A stretch of DNA of 64,000 bases from Pyropia yezoensis. Lineage: Eukaryota; Rhodophyta; Bangiophyceae; Bangiales; Bangiaceae. Below, piece after piece: positions 56,201 to 64,000 of the stretch. The position numbers and the translations under genes are program-made. The notes below the pieces were generated by a model that was given only the letters and a program-made list of their open reading frames with translations, was not told where the DNA came from and made no database searches. Position 1 is the first letter of the stretch. Every line of letters starts with the position of its first letter. The stretch spans positions 9,143,119-9,207,118 of the forward strand of contig CM020618.1 of the NCBI GenBank assembly GCA_009829735.1, written 5' to 3'.

Positions 56201-57255
56201 TCCCGGCGATGAGGTCCAGCCCGGTATGGTTGCAGGTGTACTGGCTTAGCTTCCGGCTTGAGTTGAATCCGGTGTAGAATGGCGTCCATCTTGCCCAGCT
56301 CTCCCGACCACAGGTGCCGATATTCCTGGAGAAGCTTCTCCAGCGCCTCCTTCAAGTCGGGAGGGACATTTTCTTGCTTGACCTTCGGCATCCCGGGTGG
56401 TGCTTGTTCGGGTTTCGGAGTAGCGCTGCCAGCCTGCTCTTGTTTCGGAGGTACGTCTAAGGCCGTCAAGTTGGATGCCAGTTCTTGTTGCAGGTTCAGG
56501 AGGTCTTCCTTGCTCATAGCACGGGCGGATCCCTGGTAAGGCTCTGCTGTACCAACTCGGGTGCCCTTGGCGAGGGTTATTGGCTTCCGGCTCACGTTGA
56601 CGATTAGCACCGAGAACGGGGTGTGCCTTTCTACCTTCTTGTGATGTCCGTGGGCCAAGTATAACCGGTGTTTCGCCAGAAATTCCTTACGTTCGTAGAT
56701 CAGGCATTGACCTGCAATCCGGGTCGTTACTTGAACCTTGGTCTCCGAGCGAGGAGGTAGGAGCACCGGTTTAAAGAGAGTCAAGGTAGAGGGTGGGATG
56801 CGCTCCCTCTTGCTCTTGGCTACACGAACCTTGGCGTCCAGATGTTCCAATACCGGTGACACAAACCCATGGTTGAACTGCACCTTCCCTTCTCCGGGTA
56901 GGATGCTCTTGACATGCTGCTTCTGGAAGTCCCAGCCTAGGATAAGGGGGACTGATAGGGTCTTGACTACTAGAAAGGGAAAAAGCATTGGTTCATTGTT
57001 GACATAGATGGCGACAGGAAGACGGCCAAGCGGTCGTAGGGTTTGACCCGAAGCGTCGACGATATGGGTCCGGGTAGGCGCTCTCCAGTCATGTCGACGC
57101 CAGCCCGGAGGTAACAGGTTCTCAGTGATGACGCTTGGTCCGGCTCCCGTGTCAACCACCGGCGTAACAGCTTGGGGGAGACTATCCCCCACACGCATAC
57201 GAGCATTAATCTTGAGGTTTTCTTTACGCAGGACGAGCAATGTGCCCTTGAACAA
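53296..57255 (-). CDS. pol: E2 pol polyprotein, 1319 aa, appears whole
   Basis: Single frame with the full Ty3/gypsy order. Protease DTGA is at residues 35-38. RT shows the FCVDYRRLNEMT and PFGLTNAP motifs and the catalytic YLDD near 490. RNase H has ETDACG near 640 and RTDHASLRWLL. The integrase has an HHCC finger near 860-905 (H...H...CVSC) and a core with LSMDILGPL and LTDNGPQFAS near 988 and YHPQTNGQVERFNRT. The C-terminal chromodomain-like segment spans ~1220-1270 (VRWFGFNPADDTWEP), ending in an acidic tail. It makes the enzymes for reverse transcription and integration in the element's particle and nucleus. It is in a different frame from gag, 128 bp downstream of the gag end. Confidence 0.93.
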   Translation of the reverse strand: MFKGTLLVLRKENLKINARMRVGDSLPQAVTPVVDTGAGPSVITENLLPPGWRRHDWRAPTRTHIVDASGQTLRPLGRLPVAIYVNNEPMLFPFLVVKTLSVPLILGWDFQKQHVKSILPGEGKVQFNHGFVSPVLEHLDAKVRVAKSKRERIPPSTLTLFKPVLLPPRSETKVQVTTRIAGQCLIYERKEFLAKHRLYLAHGHHKKVERHTPFSVLIVNVSRKPITLAKGTRVGTAEPYQGSARAMSKEDLLNLQQELASNLTALDVPPKQEQAGSATPKPEQAPPGMPKVKQENVPPDLKEALEKLLQEYRHLWSGELGKMDAILHRIQLKPEAKPVHLQPYRAGPHRRDEIEKQVNKMLKMDVIEPSDGEWAFPVVVVPETGGHFRFCVDYRRLNEMTVKDVYPIPRMDDCLDFLRDATLFSTLDCNAGYWQIPLADEDKDKTTFTCHLGLFRCKRLPFGLTNAPATFQRAIDIILSGLRWRTCLVYLDDIIVFSKTRAEHLEHFREVLALLSKAGVTLKAEKCHLFETEVEYLGHVLSPGELRVNEKNIKALRQARQPKTQTELKSFLGMCNVYRWFVRDYALIARPLTKLTSKKLPAQLPVFDEKQTAAFEELKKRLTTTPVLALPKREGQFVLETDACGVEVGCSLLQQQPDGHFLPIGYYSRVLTPAEKNYSTTERECLAVVWACFLLRAYLEGQEFLIRTDHASLRWLLCMDSSQGRVARWRLRLSEFKYKVCTRAGREHHCADTMSRLETPAADTGPIPEEIPCFILPNVGRGWHAPLYETPEAHQPVTIHRMLEAQLTEPQCLELRHQMDLNRNSRFSESTDGLLVRVSPFDGATQVYVPRGLRADILRPEHSFPQAEHPGINRMYASMRRHYYWETKASDVHKYLEACVSCARNRLSQRKKTSKLRLFPAAEPFASLSMDILGPLRETSSGNIYLLIICARFSKFTRGIPLRTITALDVTSAFCEYWIAAYGPPDSVLTDNGPQFASLFFQGVCDLMGIKNLYTTTYHPQTNGQVERFNRTLVDMLRHYVEVHQEDWDELLAVLTLAYNSRVHRTTGVAPLDFVTPRRLTNFSLERIPDGLQPALKSGPKAKDEFLEQLKLLLPRVKESISKTQERYKRGYDKGVREKNKELGGGDWVFVDNHSKTRGKLDSKTDGPYEILNTDGWTFLLNVDGSPYRVSSDHVTRAPPPSQRDLTRRKRAAVPWLSQEEGREYVYVKFVDHAWRDGRLCLRVRWFGFNPADDTWEPSNRLPIADVCAYTRRNGIEGTPVARAGKILESDSEEDQEDGANQDPRDEPSSSATDAEQED

Positions 57256-57383
57256 ACAGGGTGTCCAGGCGGCTACCGGTTGAGCGGGTAACTGCCGTCC
57301 TTTCTCCCGGCACGCAAGGGGAGACCAGGTAGAAGTACCCTGCCGTCGGAAGTTCGGGAAGACACTTGGGGAGAGCGCCTGCC

Positions 57384-59144
57384 CTACTCGTTTCCCGGGT
57401 CCGAGGAGTCCTTAGAGGTTTCGGTCTCCAGGTCAAAGTCCGTAGGAGCTTCCCTTGCCAGAGCCTCCGTGATGCTCTGTAAGGTTGCCACTCGGATTGC
57501 GTGTACCTGTGCCTGGTCCATCTTGGAGGGTGCTCGCCGGTCAGCCCAGTTGACCGCCTTTACAAACACCAGTCCTTGACGCTTGAGTTTCTCCTGGAGG
57601 TCCTTGGGAATGGTCGGGCCCTGGTAGGACATGTGGTCCTCCTTCTGGCACAGCCAACAAGACCGGAACCGCTGGTTCTTGACTTGCTTGGGGGCGACCA
57701 GGGATGGTTGCTCCTTGGAAACGAAGCCGCCCCACTTGTCCCCTGACCCCATGGGTGAGGCCTCGCCAACTGCGAGTACCGGTACAGGGCTATCACCTCC
57801 CTTATACTTGTCGGGTCCGGGACGAACTCGCGACAACGGCTTGGGAGTTGATACCATGGGAGCTTGGAGGGCCCTGGCTTGCCGGTACTTGCCCTGGGTG
57901 TAGGCCATCAACTGCTGGAAGGTATGTTCTTGATGATCCTTGTTGTAGTTCTCCGCATCCACTTGAAGATATTCAGGAAGCCCTTCCGAGAAGATCATCT
58001 TGAGCCTGTCCTCAGGGTAAACGTTGCCACAAGCATCGCTCATCTCCCGGACACGACGGGCGAACGCCTCTGGAGTCTCTTGTCTTTCCATGGTTGCCCG
58101 GTTCAGCCTGCCGACTGCTTTACGCAGAGAGTCCGCGTCAGCGTAGTTGGACAGGGGCCAGTTGACCGCCTCCGGATAACTCCCAACGGTACGCCCGACA
58201 ATGTGTCCGGCAGAGTCTGGTAGAACCTGTGTAAACCGCTGATCCGCTTCTCCGGTCATGAATTTAACCAGGAGGTAGAGAGCCTTGCCCTCGGACACAT
58301 CGTTGTCATTGCATGCCTTCACCAACCGGCGCAGGAAGGCAAAGATAACCGCCGGTCTCTTCCCGGAAAACTTAGGATGTCCCCCGAAGCTCGGCTGCAT
58401 TCGCCGGTTCAGGGATGCCATCTTCTTGGCCATCTTCCGGGTGTAACTTTGGTCTTGGTTCTCCAGCCGGTAGTTACCCCAATACGTGACCTTGTTCAGG
58501 GTGGCATCTCCCACTTGGTGGGCAGGGAAGTCAAACTCGACTAGCCTGCGCCGGGTGGGACCGGGAGATGCATCCCAATCATATCCCTCCTCAGAGCTGG
58601 AGGAACTGGTCTCGCTGGTGCTAGAGCGACGGCGATGACGCCGACGCCTTCGGCTGCTCCGGTTACCGGTCTTGGGGCTCCCCGCCCCATAGGATGCAAG
58701 GGGAGGAAAAGCTTGGCCGGTCCCAGGAGTCGAGGTCTCAGGGAGACCCGTAGAACCAGTCACAACGGTGCCTCTGGCATCGCTAGTGCCCACAGGAAGA
58801 GGTGTATACACCCAGCTGCCATGTGTGGGTCCAGGAGTAAACACACCAGGGGCTATCCCTGGAGGTTGAGGAGTGGAACCGACAGGAGGGAGACGTCTGC
58901 TGCGAGCGGACTCAAACGCCGTTGACCCCGGGGTGGCTCCCACAGGAGGAACAGCCGGAGGAACGGGAGCAGGTGGTGCTTGGCCGCCTGTGGACTCCAG
59001 TCCGCTACCGGATGTCACGCCCAGGTCTGCTTCACCCGTAGGGAGAACGCCGGGTTGGGCACCGTCCCCCGCGGTGACCAGGGATGCATCAAGGGACGCG
59101 GGGTCTACCCCTTCGGGCACCGTCGTGCCAGGGAGGGTAGCCAT
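57384..59144 (-). CDS. gag: E2 gag, appears whole
   Basis: Same layout as the E1 gag: the frame is open from 59267 and the likely start is the ATG at 59144 (MATLPGTTVPEG). It has a Pro/Gly/Thr-rich N-terminus, a basic Ser/Arg patch, a capsid-like helical region and a nucleocapsid-like region near the C-terminus. The protein differs from E1 gag at about 2-3% of residues, less than the antisense frame does. It forms the particle core; pol lies downstream in another frame. Confidence 0.87.
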   Translation of the reverse strand: MATLPGTTVPEGVDPASLDASLVTAGDGAQPGVLPTGEADLGVTSGSGLESTGGQAPPAPVPPAVPPVGATPGSTAFESARSRRLPPVGSTPQPPGIAPGVFTPGPTHGSWVYTPLPVGTSDARGTVVTGSTGLPETSTPGTGQAFPPLASYGAGSPKTGNRSSRRRRRHRRRSSTSETSSSSSEEGYDWDASPGPTRRRLVEFDFPAHQVGDATLNKVTYWGNYRLENQDQSYTRKMAKKMASLNRRMQPSFGGHPKFSGKRPAVIFAFLRRLVKACNDNDVSEGKALYLLVKFMTGEADQRFTQVLPDSAGHIVGRTVGSYPEAVNWPLSNYADADSLRKAVGRLNRATMERQETPEAFARRVREMSDACGNVYPEDRLKMIFSEGLPEYLQVDAENYNKDHQEHTFQQLMAYTQGKYRQARALQAPMVSTPKPLSRVRPGPDKYKGGDSPVPVLAVGEASPMGSGDKWGGFVSKEQPSLVAPKQVKNQRFRSCWLCQKEDHMSYQGPTIPKDLQEKLKRQGLVFVKAVNWADRRAPSKMDQAQVHAIRVATLQSITEALAREAPTDFDLETETSKDSSDPGNE

Positions 59145-59335
59145 GTTGGTCTCTTGACAGCCACAGTCCAGTTGCCTGCGTGTCCAAAGATCGCAAGACC
59201 ACAAGAGAGGGGTTGGAGAGCCAGGAATGGGATTCCCGTGAACGGGTGCAAATAATTCCCAAACCACAGAAAAAGACAGAACAGGAACAACCCAACTGCT
59301 GCTCCCAAATGTCTCTTCTCAAACACTCCAATCAT

Positions 59336-59352
59336 CCCCTGCTGCTCCACCA
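59336..59352 (-). other. E2 primer-binding site
   Basis: TGGTGGAGCAGCAGGGG on the minus strand, four bases from the 5' LTR, identical to E1. Confidence 0.75.
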
Positions 59353-59356
59353 AATA

Positions 59357-59927
59357 TGTGGTATAAAACTCGATCCTCTCAGACACGTGTCAATATCCCT
59401 CGGGGGAAAGGGACAGGTAACACAGAAAGGGGAACTACGAGAATGGTATGCCTGTTGCCTCACGTGCCTGCTCGCAGAGCAAACAGATACGCACGGTAGT
59501 GCACACGGGGAAGAGGAAAGCAAACGCGCAGTTGTCTTTTTCCTGAGGGCGCGGGCCAAGGGCGCCTCGCTGTCCCTCTTAACGTGCATCTGGGGGAGCC
59601 TCGGCACGTTGGCCAGGTAGCCCCCCCATAACCCCGAGTGGCCCCGACCCGAGTCTAACCTCGTCAGGTCGGGGGCCACTATCACTACTAATTCTATTCC
59701 CACTCACTAATCTCACACTCAATTTCTCTCAAATCAAGTCCCTCACAAGTATGCAAAAACCCATCAGCAATCCCTCTCTCACGTGTGGATAGCGTAGTCC
59801 ACCGCATCCCAGTGCCGGGCACGGGCCACGGCCGCCAACCATCACCACACGGCGGGCGTGTTCTGGCACCTGGTGCCCTCTGGTTGTAGTCCCGGGTCGG
59901 CGCCAAGTCGGGGCCAGGGATGCTGCA
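59357..59927 (-). repeat. E2 right LTR (5' LTR in element orientation)
   Basis: 571 bp, 7-C form, with CCACTATCACTAC and CATCAGCAATCCC, and ending GATGCTGCA. Shares its internal variants with solo LTR 9. GACTC follows. Confidence 0.95.
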
Positions 59928-60763
59928 GACTCGATTGAACCGTGCTTACACGCCTCTCGGACCTTGGGACTGCCTGGCGTCTGAGGCCGGCTGGTACGGC
60001 GCACTAGGCGCTGCACGCCGGAATCCTTCGTTTGGGGCAAACTGGGGCTGCACACCTTTAGTGCGCACGCCCGCCCATGCTTTGTTCTGAGAGCCATGCT
60101 TTGTTTTTGGGCCGTTTTGTGCCTACCGGCGGCGCGACGAGGAAACGCATGATCTGGGGCGCGTCGGGTGCCCCGACGTGAGTATATAGTGCGTGGGTGT
60201 CGGCGCCACTGGGAGAGACCGGAGGGGCCATCACAGACACAGACCAAAGACAACCTTAACCCTTTGAACCCCCCTCGATCACCACCGACGTCGCGTCGTC
60301 TTCTTCCCCAGACCCACCACCGTCACCATGTCCATCCTCTCCCACGCACCCTGTCGCCCTATTGGCTGGCGCGGTTCGCTGACACCATCACGAGTACGTT
60401 GAGGGCTGCCCAAAAGTGGGTGGTTCCTCACAGGTGTCCCCCCTCAACCGCCCCCGCGCAACACGGGCGTTCCACAGCCTCTCCGGCTCACTCGAGATGG
60501 CCTCGCCCTCCACCAGACACCTGGTGGCGGATCCGCTTGCACCGCCCCCCGGCGAGGTCGTGAACCTAAGCCCGCATCCAGAAATGGAACGGTCCAGAAA
60601 ACGGATCGACTGTGAGCCACACAAGGGGGCCCCCCCCTCATCCGACCCCGGAACGGGGTGGCGACAGTGAAAGGGCGCAAAGCCCCGCACGACTGGTAAA
60701 CGGTCGCGCGACACGTGTTCAGTCGGAAAGCCGAGTGCAGATCGACCCGAGAACGGGCCGAAT
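59928..60763. other. Right flank: E2 target site then partial second LTR-element interior
   Basis: Begins with the GACTC duplication and should continue the pre-insertion target that also forms the right end of each spacer. Minus-strand reading across GACTC joins this flank to the spacer end in an open frame. A TATATA-type motif (GAGTATATAGTG, 60180-60191) is followed by a pyrimidine-rich stretch and an ATG at 60328. I see no convincing gene. The part nearest 60763 is probably the 3' interior of another LTR element. Confidence 0.35.
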
Positions 60764-60777
60764 TTAAGGGGGGGATA
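60764..60777 (+). other. Polypurine tract of a second LTR family
   Basis: TTTAAGGGGGGGATA-type sequence ends directly at a TGTAGCAATATGG LTR start. A G-rich purine run abutting a TG end is what a plus-oriented 3' LTR needs. Confidence 0.5.
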
Positions 60778-61169
60778 TGTAGCAATATGGATGACCGTAT
60801 TGCGACCCAAACTTAGGGGGACTACTTCTAATTCTTGAAATTCTTAAGAAGGGACTACTTCCAATCCTTAACTGTCAAGTTGGGAGTTCACTTTGGTTAC
60901 GGTATCTACGAGTTACGTATAACCAGAGGGACTTGCATCTTGGGGTGGAGGGTAGTAAGTGGCGTCTCCGAAGGTTTATAACGAGGGGGCCGGCGGCGAA
61001 TCCACCGCCGGCTATGGTAGAACAAACCCCGCCCACTTGGGCTCCCATCTTGGACCCGAGGCTTGCGCTCCAAGGACAGCAACCTTGGCCTCCCGGTGAC
61101 AATGATACCAATCCCCCCTGGTGAGTGTTCGCTGAGAGTGGACGAGCAACGGATCCCTATTCTGCTACA
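60778..61169 (+). mobile_element. Putative 392-bp 3' LTR of a second Ty3/gypsy-like family
   Basis: Starts TGTAGCAATATGG and ends TATTCTGCTACA. The ends form a 7-bp inverted repeat (TGTAGCA / TGCTACA) of the TG...CA type, and a polypurine tract precedes the start. No second LTR copy lies in the window and no matching target duplication is seen, so this is the 3' end of a truncated or otherwise broken element. Its sequence is unrelated to the E1/E2 LTR apart from the end motif. Confidence 0.5.
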
Positions 61170-62667
61170 CACTTGCACCTCGGCAAGTGTGGGCAATTGT
61201 CCCGAGACAGGCGGCGCTTATCGAGGCGCGCCGGCAGACCCGTCTGGGCTGTACTGATGGCTGTTGATATTTTGGTGTGGGTGACGTGTGTGATGGGGGA
61301 AGGGTAGAAACGAGGGGGCTTACGCCGGGGGAGGCTGGGGGTGGTGTGAGGGGGGGGTTGGGGCGGGGAGGAAAGGCGAAGGGAGGGGTGGGGAGGGCGT
61401 GGGTCGGGGAGGCCTCACGAGACGCGCGGGCGACCGGGCGGGATGCGCACGAGACCATCACACGCCGCCACAAGTCCAACCGGAAGGGATCAGCCCGCCT
61501 CGCGATCACTGGTCAGAATTGCACCTTGAAACAAACTACACAAGATTTTTCGAGGGTTTCCTGGCCGGGTGGGCTCCTCGAAGCCCCCCTCATATGGAAA
61601 ACGAGTTTTTCAAAACTGGTGCCATCGCCCAAAGGAGGGTAGCTTTTTTATCAGCTAATGGAAGGTCGCCTGCAGACACGGACAAGACGTCCAAGGTCGT
61701 GAGGTGCTACGAAGGCGGCTTGTATTTTTTTCTGAGAAAAAGGATCCCTGCGACCTTGTCTTATGCAGATGTTGCCAAAAACTGGTGTCAGACGGATTTT
61801 TATTGTGCTTCCCGTAAATAGTGCACTTGTACGGGTCGTGCAGTGGGTGTTTATTGGTCCAGTGGCCAATATTGGACATTATCACGACAGGTGCACGTCC
61901 ACTTTTGGCTAGGCGCGCTTTATATGGGCGCTCCCCCTGAGGGCCCCCGAGTCGTGCCCCCACGAGGGGGGGACCAACGCTTTGAACACAATCGAACCTT
62001 GATTTTCACACTTGAGACCTGCTGGGAACGCCGCATGTTATGGAGAATAGCTAGTCCGTTTGCAATGTCGTCCACTGTCGAAAATGTTGACCACTCCAGG
62101 GTCTCCTGGAGGCCCCCAGGAGGCAGACTCGTGACCGAAGTATTTTCTCTTCTCCTTGTCCGCAACTTCCAAGTCAAGAAAAAGAGAAGCACTCATGGCC
62201 TGGGCATCAGGTCTTCCATCAATGGATACACATAGAGGTTGTTGGTTTTCTTGTCATGCATCAAGACCTGAGCGTCAACTCTCTTTTTGCTGTGCTATTT
62301 TCTCTGCTACAGAGTGTATTATTCTCGGAGACATACGGCACCCTTCTGGCACCAAAGGGGTGGTCGGATCACACTCAGCAAGAATGATTCGCTTGCAGCG
62401 CTCCGCAGCCCGCGAAGGTGAGCAGATCGGGTGCCCCGATTGGCCCCAAGACGTGGTTGACATCAGTGAGCAGATAACTGACAGTACTTTTGCCTTCTCT
62501 CCTCATAGCTCAGAGAGAACAATAGCTCTCAGACTTAAAAAAAACCATCTGACTCCCCTCAGTCTCCTCTACAAAGCGGTATGTTGTGCATCTCACACAG
62601 TACTCAGAGACCAAGAATCTCAGCGAGAATGTTCGACATTAGGTCCACACTCGCTATGTATACATAA
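61170..62667. other. Unassigned flank with lower GC
   Basis: G-rich at 61270-61420, then A/T-richer than the rest of the window from ~61510. A plus-strand frame at 61399-61821 (140 aa) covers part of it, but its translation is not convincing. I see CCAAT-type motifs around 61855-61870 but no gene to attach them to. Confidence 0.3.
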
Positions 62668-62712
62668 TATTGCAGTTTCCCGAAATTTGTCTCATGGAGA
62701 CAAGAGCAACAG
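62668..62712 (+). mobile_element. One-ended relative of MITE A
   Basis: TATTGCAGTTTCCCGAAATT followed by GTCTCATGGAGACAAGAGCAAC closely matches the left terminal repeat of the element at 5610. A second shared stretch, GAACGCTGGTTGGTCA, occurs inside both (5775-5790 and 62833-62848). The matching right end is not visible, so the copy is truncated or diverged. Confidence 0.55.
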
Positions 62713-64000
62713 CGTGACAACAAGGCCATGAACCAACCGCGTGCTAGGAGCTCGCAGCGGACCAATAGCGTGCAGTGGTACTTTTCTTTTGATTAGGCGA
62801 TGATTGGCTGCAGTCTCGGCGGATCTGGTACCGAACGCTGGTTGGTCAGATAGCTGTTGTTATCTCTCACGATCTGGGCGGATTTACCTCGATCTCGGCC
62901 CGATCCACTCAAGAGCACTGGGAGAGGTCGCAGCTGGTTCCTGGGATGCCTGGTTCCTCTTCGATGTGGGCAGAAATCTCTAGGAAGTCTTAAATCGCAC
63001 TGCTTCCGCACTAACACGGAGCACTCATTGGGCACACGCCTAGTTAAGGTGTACAGCCTGGGCTTCTTTACGCCAGCCTTTCCAAACAAACTTGCAGCCC
63101 TGTGAGTGGCTGAAAAGAAAATTGGGGATTTCTCATGACCCCAATTTTCACCCCACGCCACAGAGGCCGTGAGGGACGGTCGGGCGCAGCCCCGGTGACG
63201 CGGCCATCCGGATCTTGCGCATGAGTGTGTCCCCGCGATTGAATCTACCCCACCCCGTGCACGACATTTCCACCCCTCCCCCCCCTCCTCCCGTCGCCTT
63301 GCCGCCTCCCCCTTTAATCCCCCCCCCGCCGGGGTCTGAAGGTGACAGCCCTTCCCCCATCACTAACTCCCCCGGGCATTCTCAGACATCTCTGAGATGC
63401 CCCGGGGAAGCGTCTGCAGGTGTGCTATGAGGGTCGAAAAGCCTCCGAGATGCAGAGGACCGTACATCCGCCTCAGGTGGTAGAGTCACAGTCATGGGGG
63501 GACCGCACCTCCCCCGAGACGTGAAGAGACGACCCCTGCGCCGGGCCCACCCCTGTTTGACCTCGCCAACCCCGGGTGTGACGGGTAGTGAGCCCTTGGA
63601 GGGTGCGCCGAGCGAGGGTGGGGGCCTTTGGGCGCTGTGCGAGGGGATTAGGTGGGGTGGGTGGCACTTCACCAAGGTGTGATGATTCGTCCCGTCAGCC
63701 GTTCTTTGAAGAACGGTTGACTCTCCACTGTGCATTCTTTTCCATTCTTTTCTATTCTCACCTGCCCCACACGGCCGCGACAACGGGTGCTGGTGAACAC
63801 GTGTACATTCTTCAACTTCCTGTGGCCCAAAGGAAGAAAAGGACCTGACACCTCGCTCTTGAGCCGATGCGGTGACAGAATGGCCCCTCAGAGCGATCGA
63901 ATTGATCTTCGTCGGCCAATGAGGAGACGAGGGAGCCCGTGAAACCCAGGCTGCATAAGAAACGCCCTATTGACTAGGCGTGGGCAGTGGTGCGCCATCT
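62713..64000. other. Right-end stretch, no supported gene
   Basis: Contains the interior of the MITE A relative, a perfect 10-bp-stem inverted repeat (AAAATTGGGG / CCCCAATTTT, 63118-63148), a short palindrome CCGTTCTTTGAAGAACGG-like (63699-63716), and C-rich low-complexity sequence at 63270-63340. Open frames here are short and overlapping. Confidence 0.35.

Larger units (their letters stand above)
50273..59927 (-). mobile_element. E2: full-length Ty3/gypsy chromovirus-like element, looks whole
   Basis: 9655 bp, the same length, orientation and layout as E1. LTRs lie at 50273-50844 and 59357-59927, and the target duplication GACTC is at 50268-50272 and 59928-59932. Gag, pol and the antisense frame are all open. 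The LTRs differ at about four positions plus one length change, under 1%, so the insertion is young. Most of the spread between E1 and E2 lies in pol and above all in the antisense frame; the LTRs and the ~250 bp next to the left LTR are almost identical between the two. Confidence 0.93.

Noticed and set aside
60328-60400. ATG at 60328 downstream of TATATA as a host gene start
   Set aside because: The frame closes after about two dozen codons unless a splice donor is assumed, and the region probably belongs to the interior of a second LTR element.

Overview
The window reads as nuclear DNA of a GC-rich eukaryote. It is full of homopolymer C/G tracts, minisatellites, MITE-like elements and chromodomain Ty3/gypsy LTR retrotransposons, and it has no operon layout or prokaryotic promoters. 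I cannot name the species; an alga or other protist is only a guess.

Layout. 1-5 kb: GC-extreme DNA with a partial minus-strand gene at the left edge, a 92-bp minisatellite, and one convincing host-type gene for a single-pass membrane protein (about 3349-4461, minus). 5-14.6 kb: gene-poor accessory DNA with short direct repeats, two adjacent MITE-like elements (5610-6064 and 6080-6312), small minisatellites, a weak tRNA-like patch and a few unassigned open frames. 14.6-15.2 kb: the 3' part of a decayed, transposase-like gene on the minus strand.

15.2-59.9 kb: the main structure. Two full-length Ty3/gypsy elements, E1 (15216-24870) and E2 (50273-59927), each 9655 bp with about 571-bp LTRs, lie in the same orientation (gag-pol on the minus strand). 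E1 has the 5-bp target duplication GCGCG and E2 has GACTC. Between them is a tandem array of ten copies of a 2025-2026-bp spacer separated by nine solo LTRs (period 2595-2598 bp). Every solo LTR has GACTC on its left and GCGCG on its right. This is what repeated unequal exchange between the LTRs of two nearby insertions would give. The spacer is the continuation of the transposase-like gene that E1 split: the flanks of E1 read on in the same frame.

Both elements also carry a long plus-strand open frame (about 705 codons) tail-to-tail with pol. It has no domain I recognise, and a TATAAAA motif at the outer edge of the adjacent LTR faces it. E2 looks whole in gag, pol and this antisense frame; E1 has about three breaks.

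59.9-64 kb: right flank with part of a second LTR family (polypurine tract plus a 392-bp LTR at 60778-61169), a one-ended relative of the 5.6-kb MITE, and no gene I can support.

How the parts work together: the chromodomain elements inserted twice, in the same orientation, into an already repetitive gene. Their LTRs then served as exchange points that amplified the 2-kb segment trapped between them.
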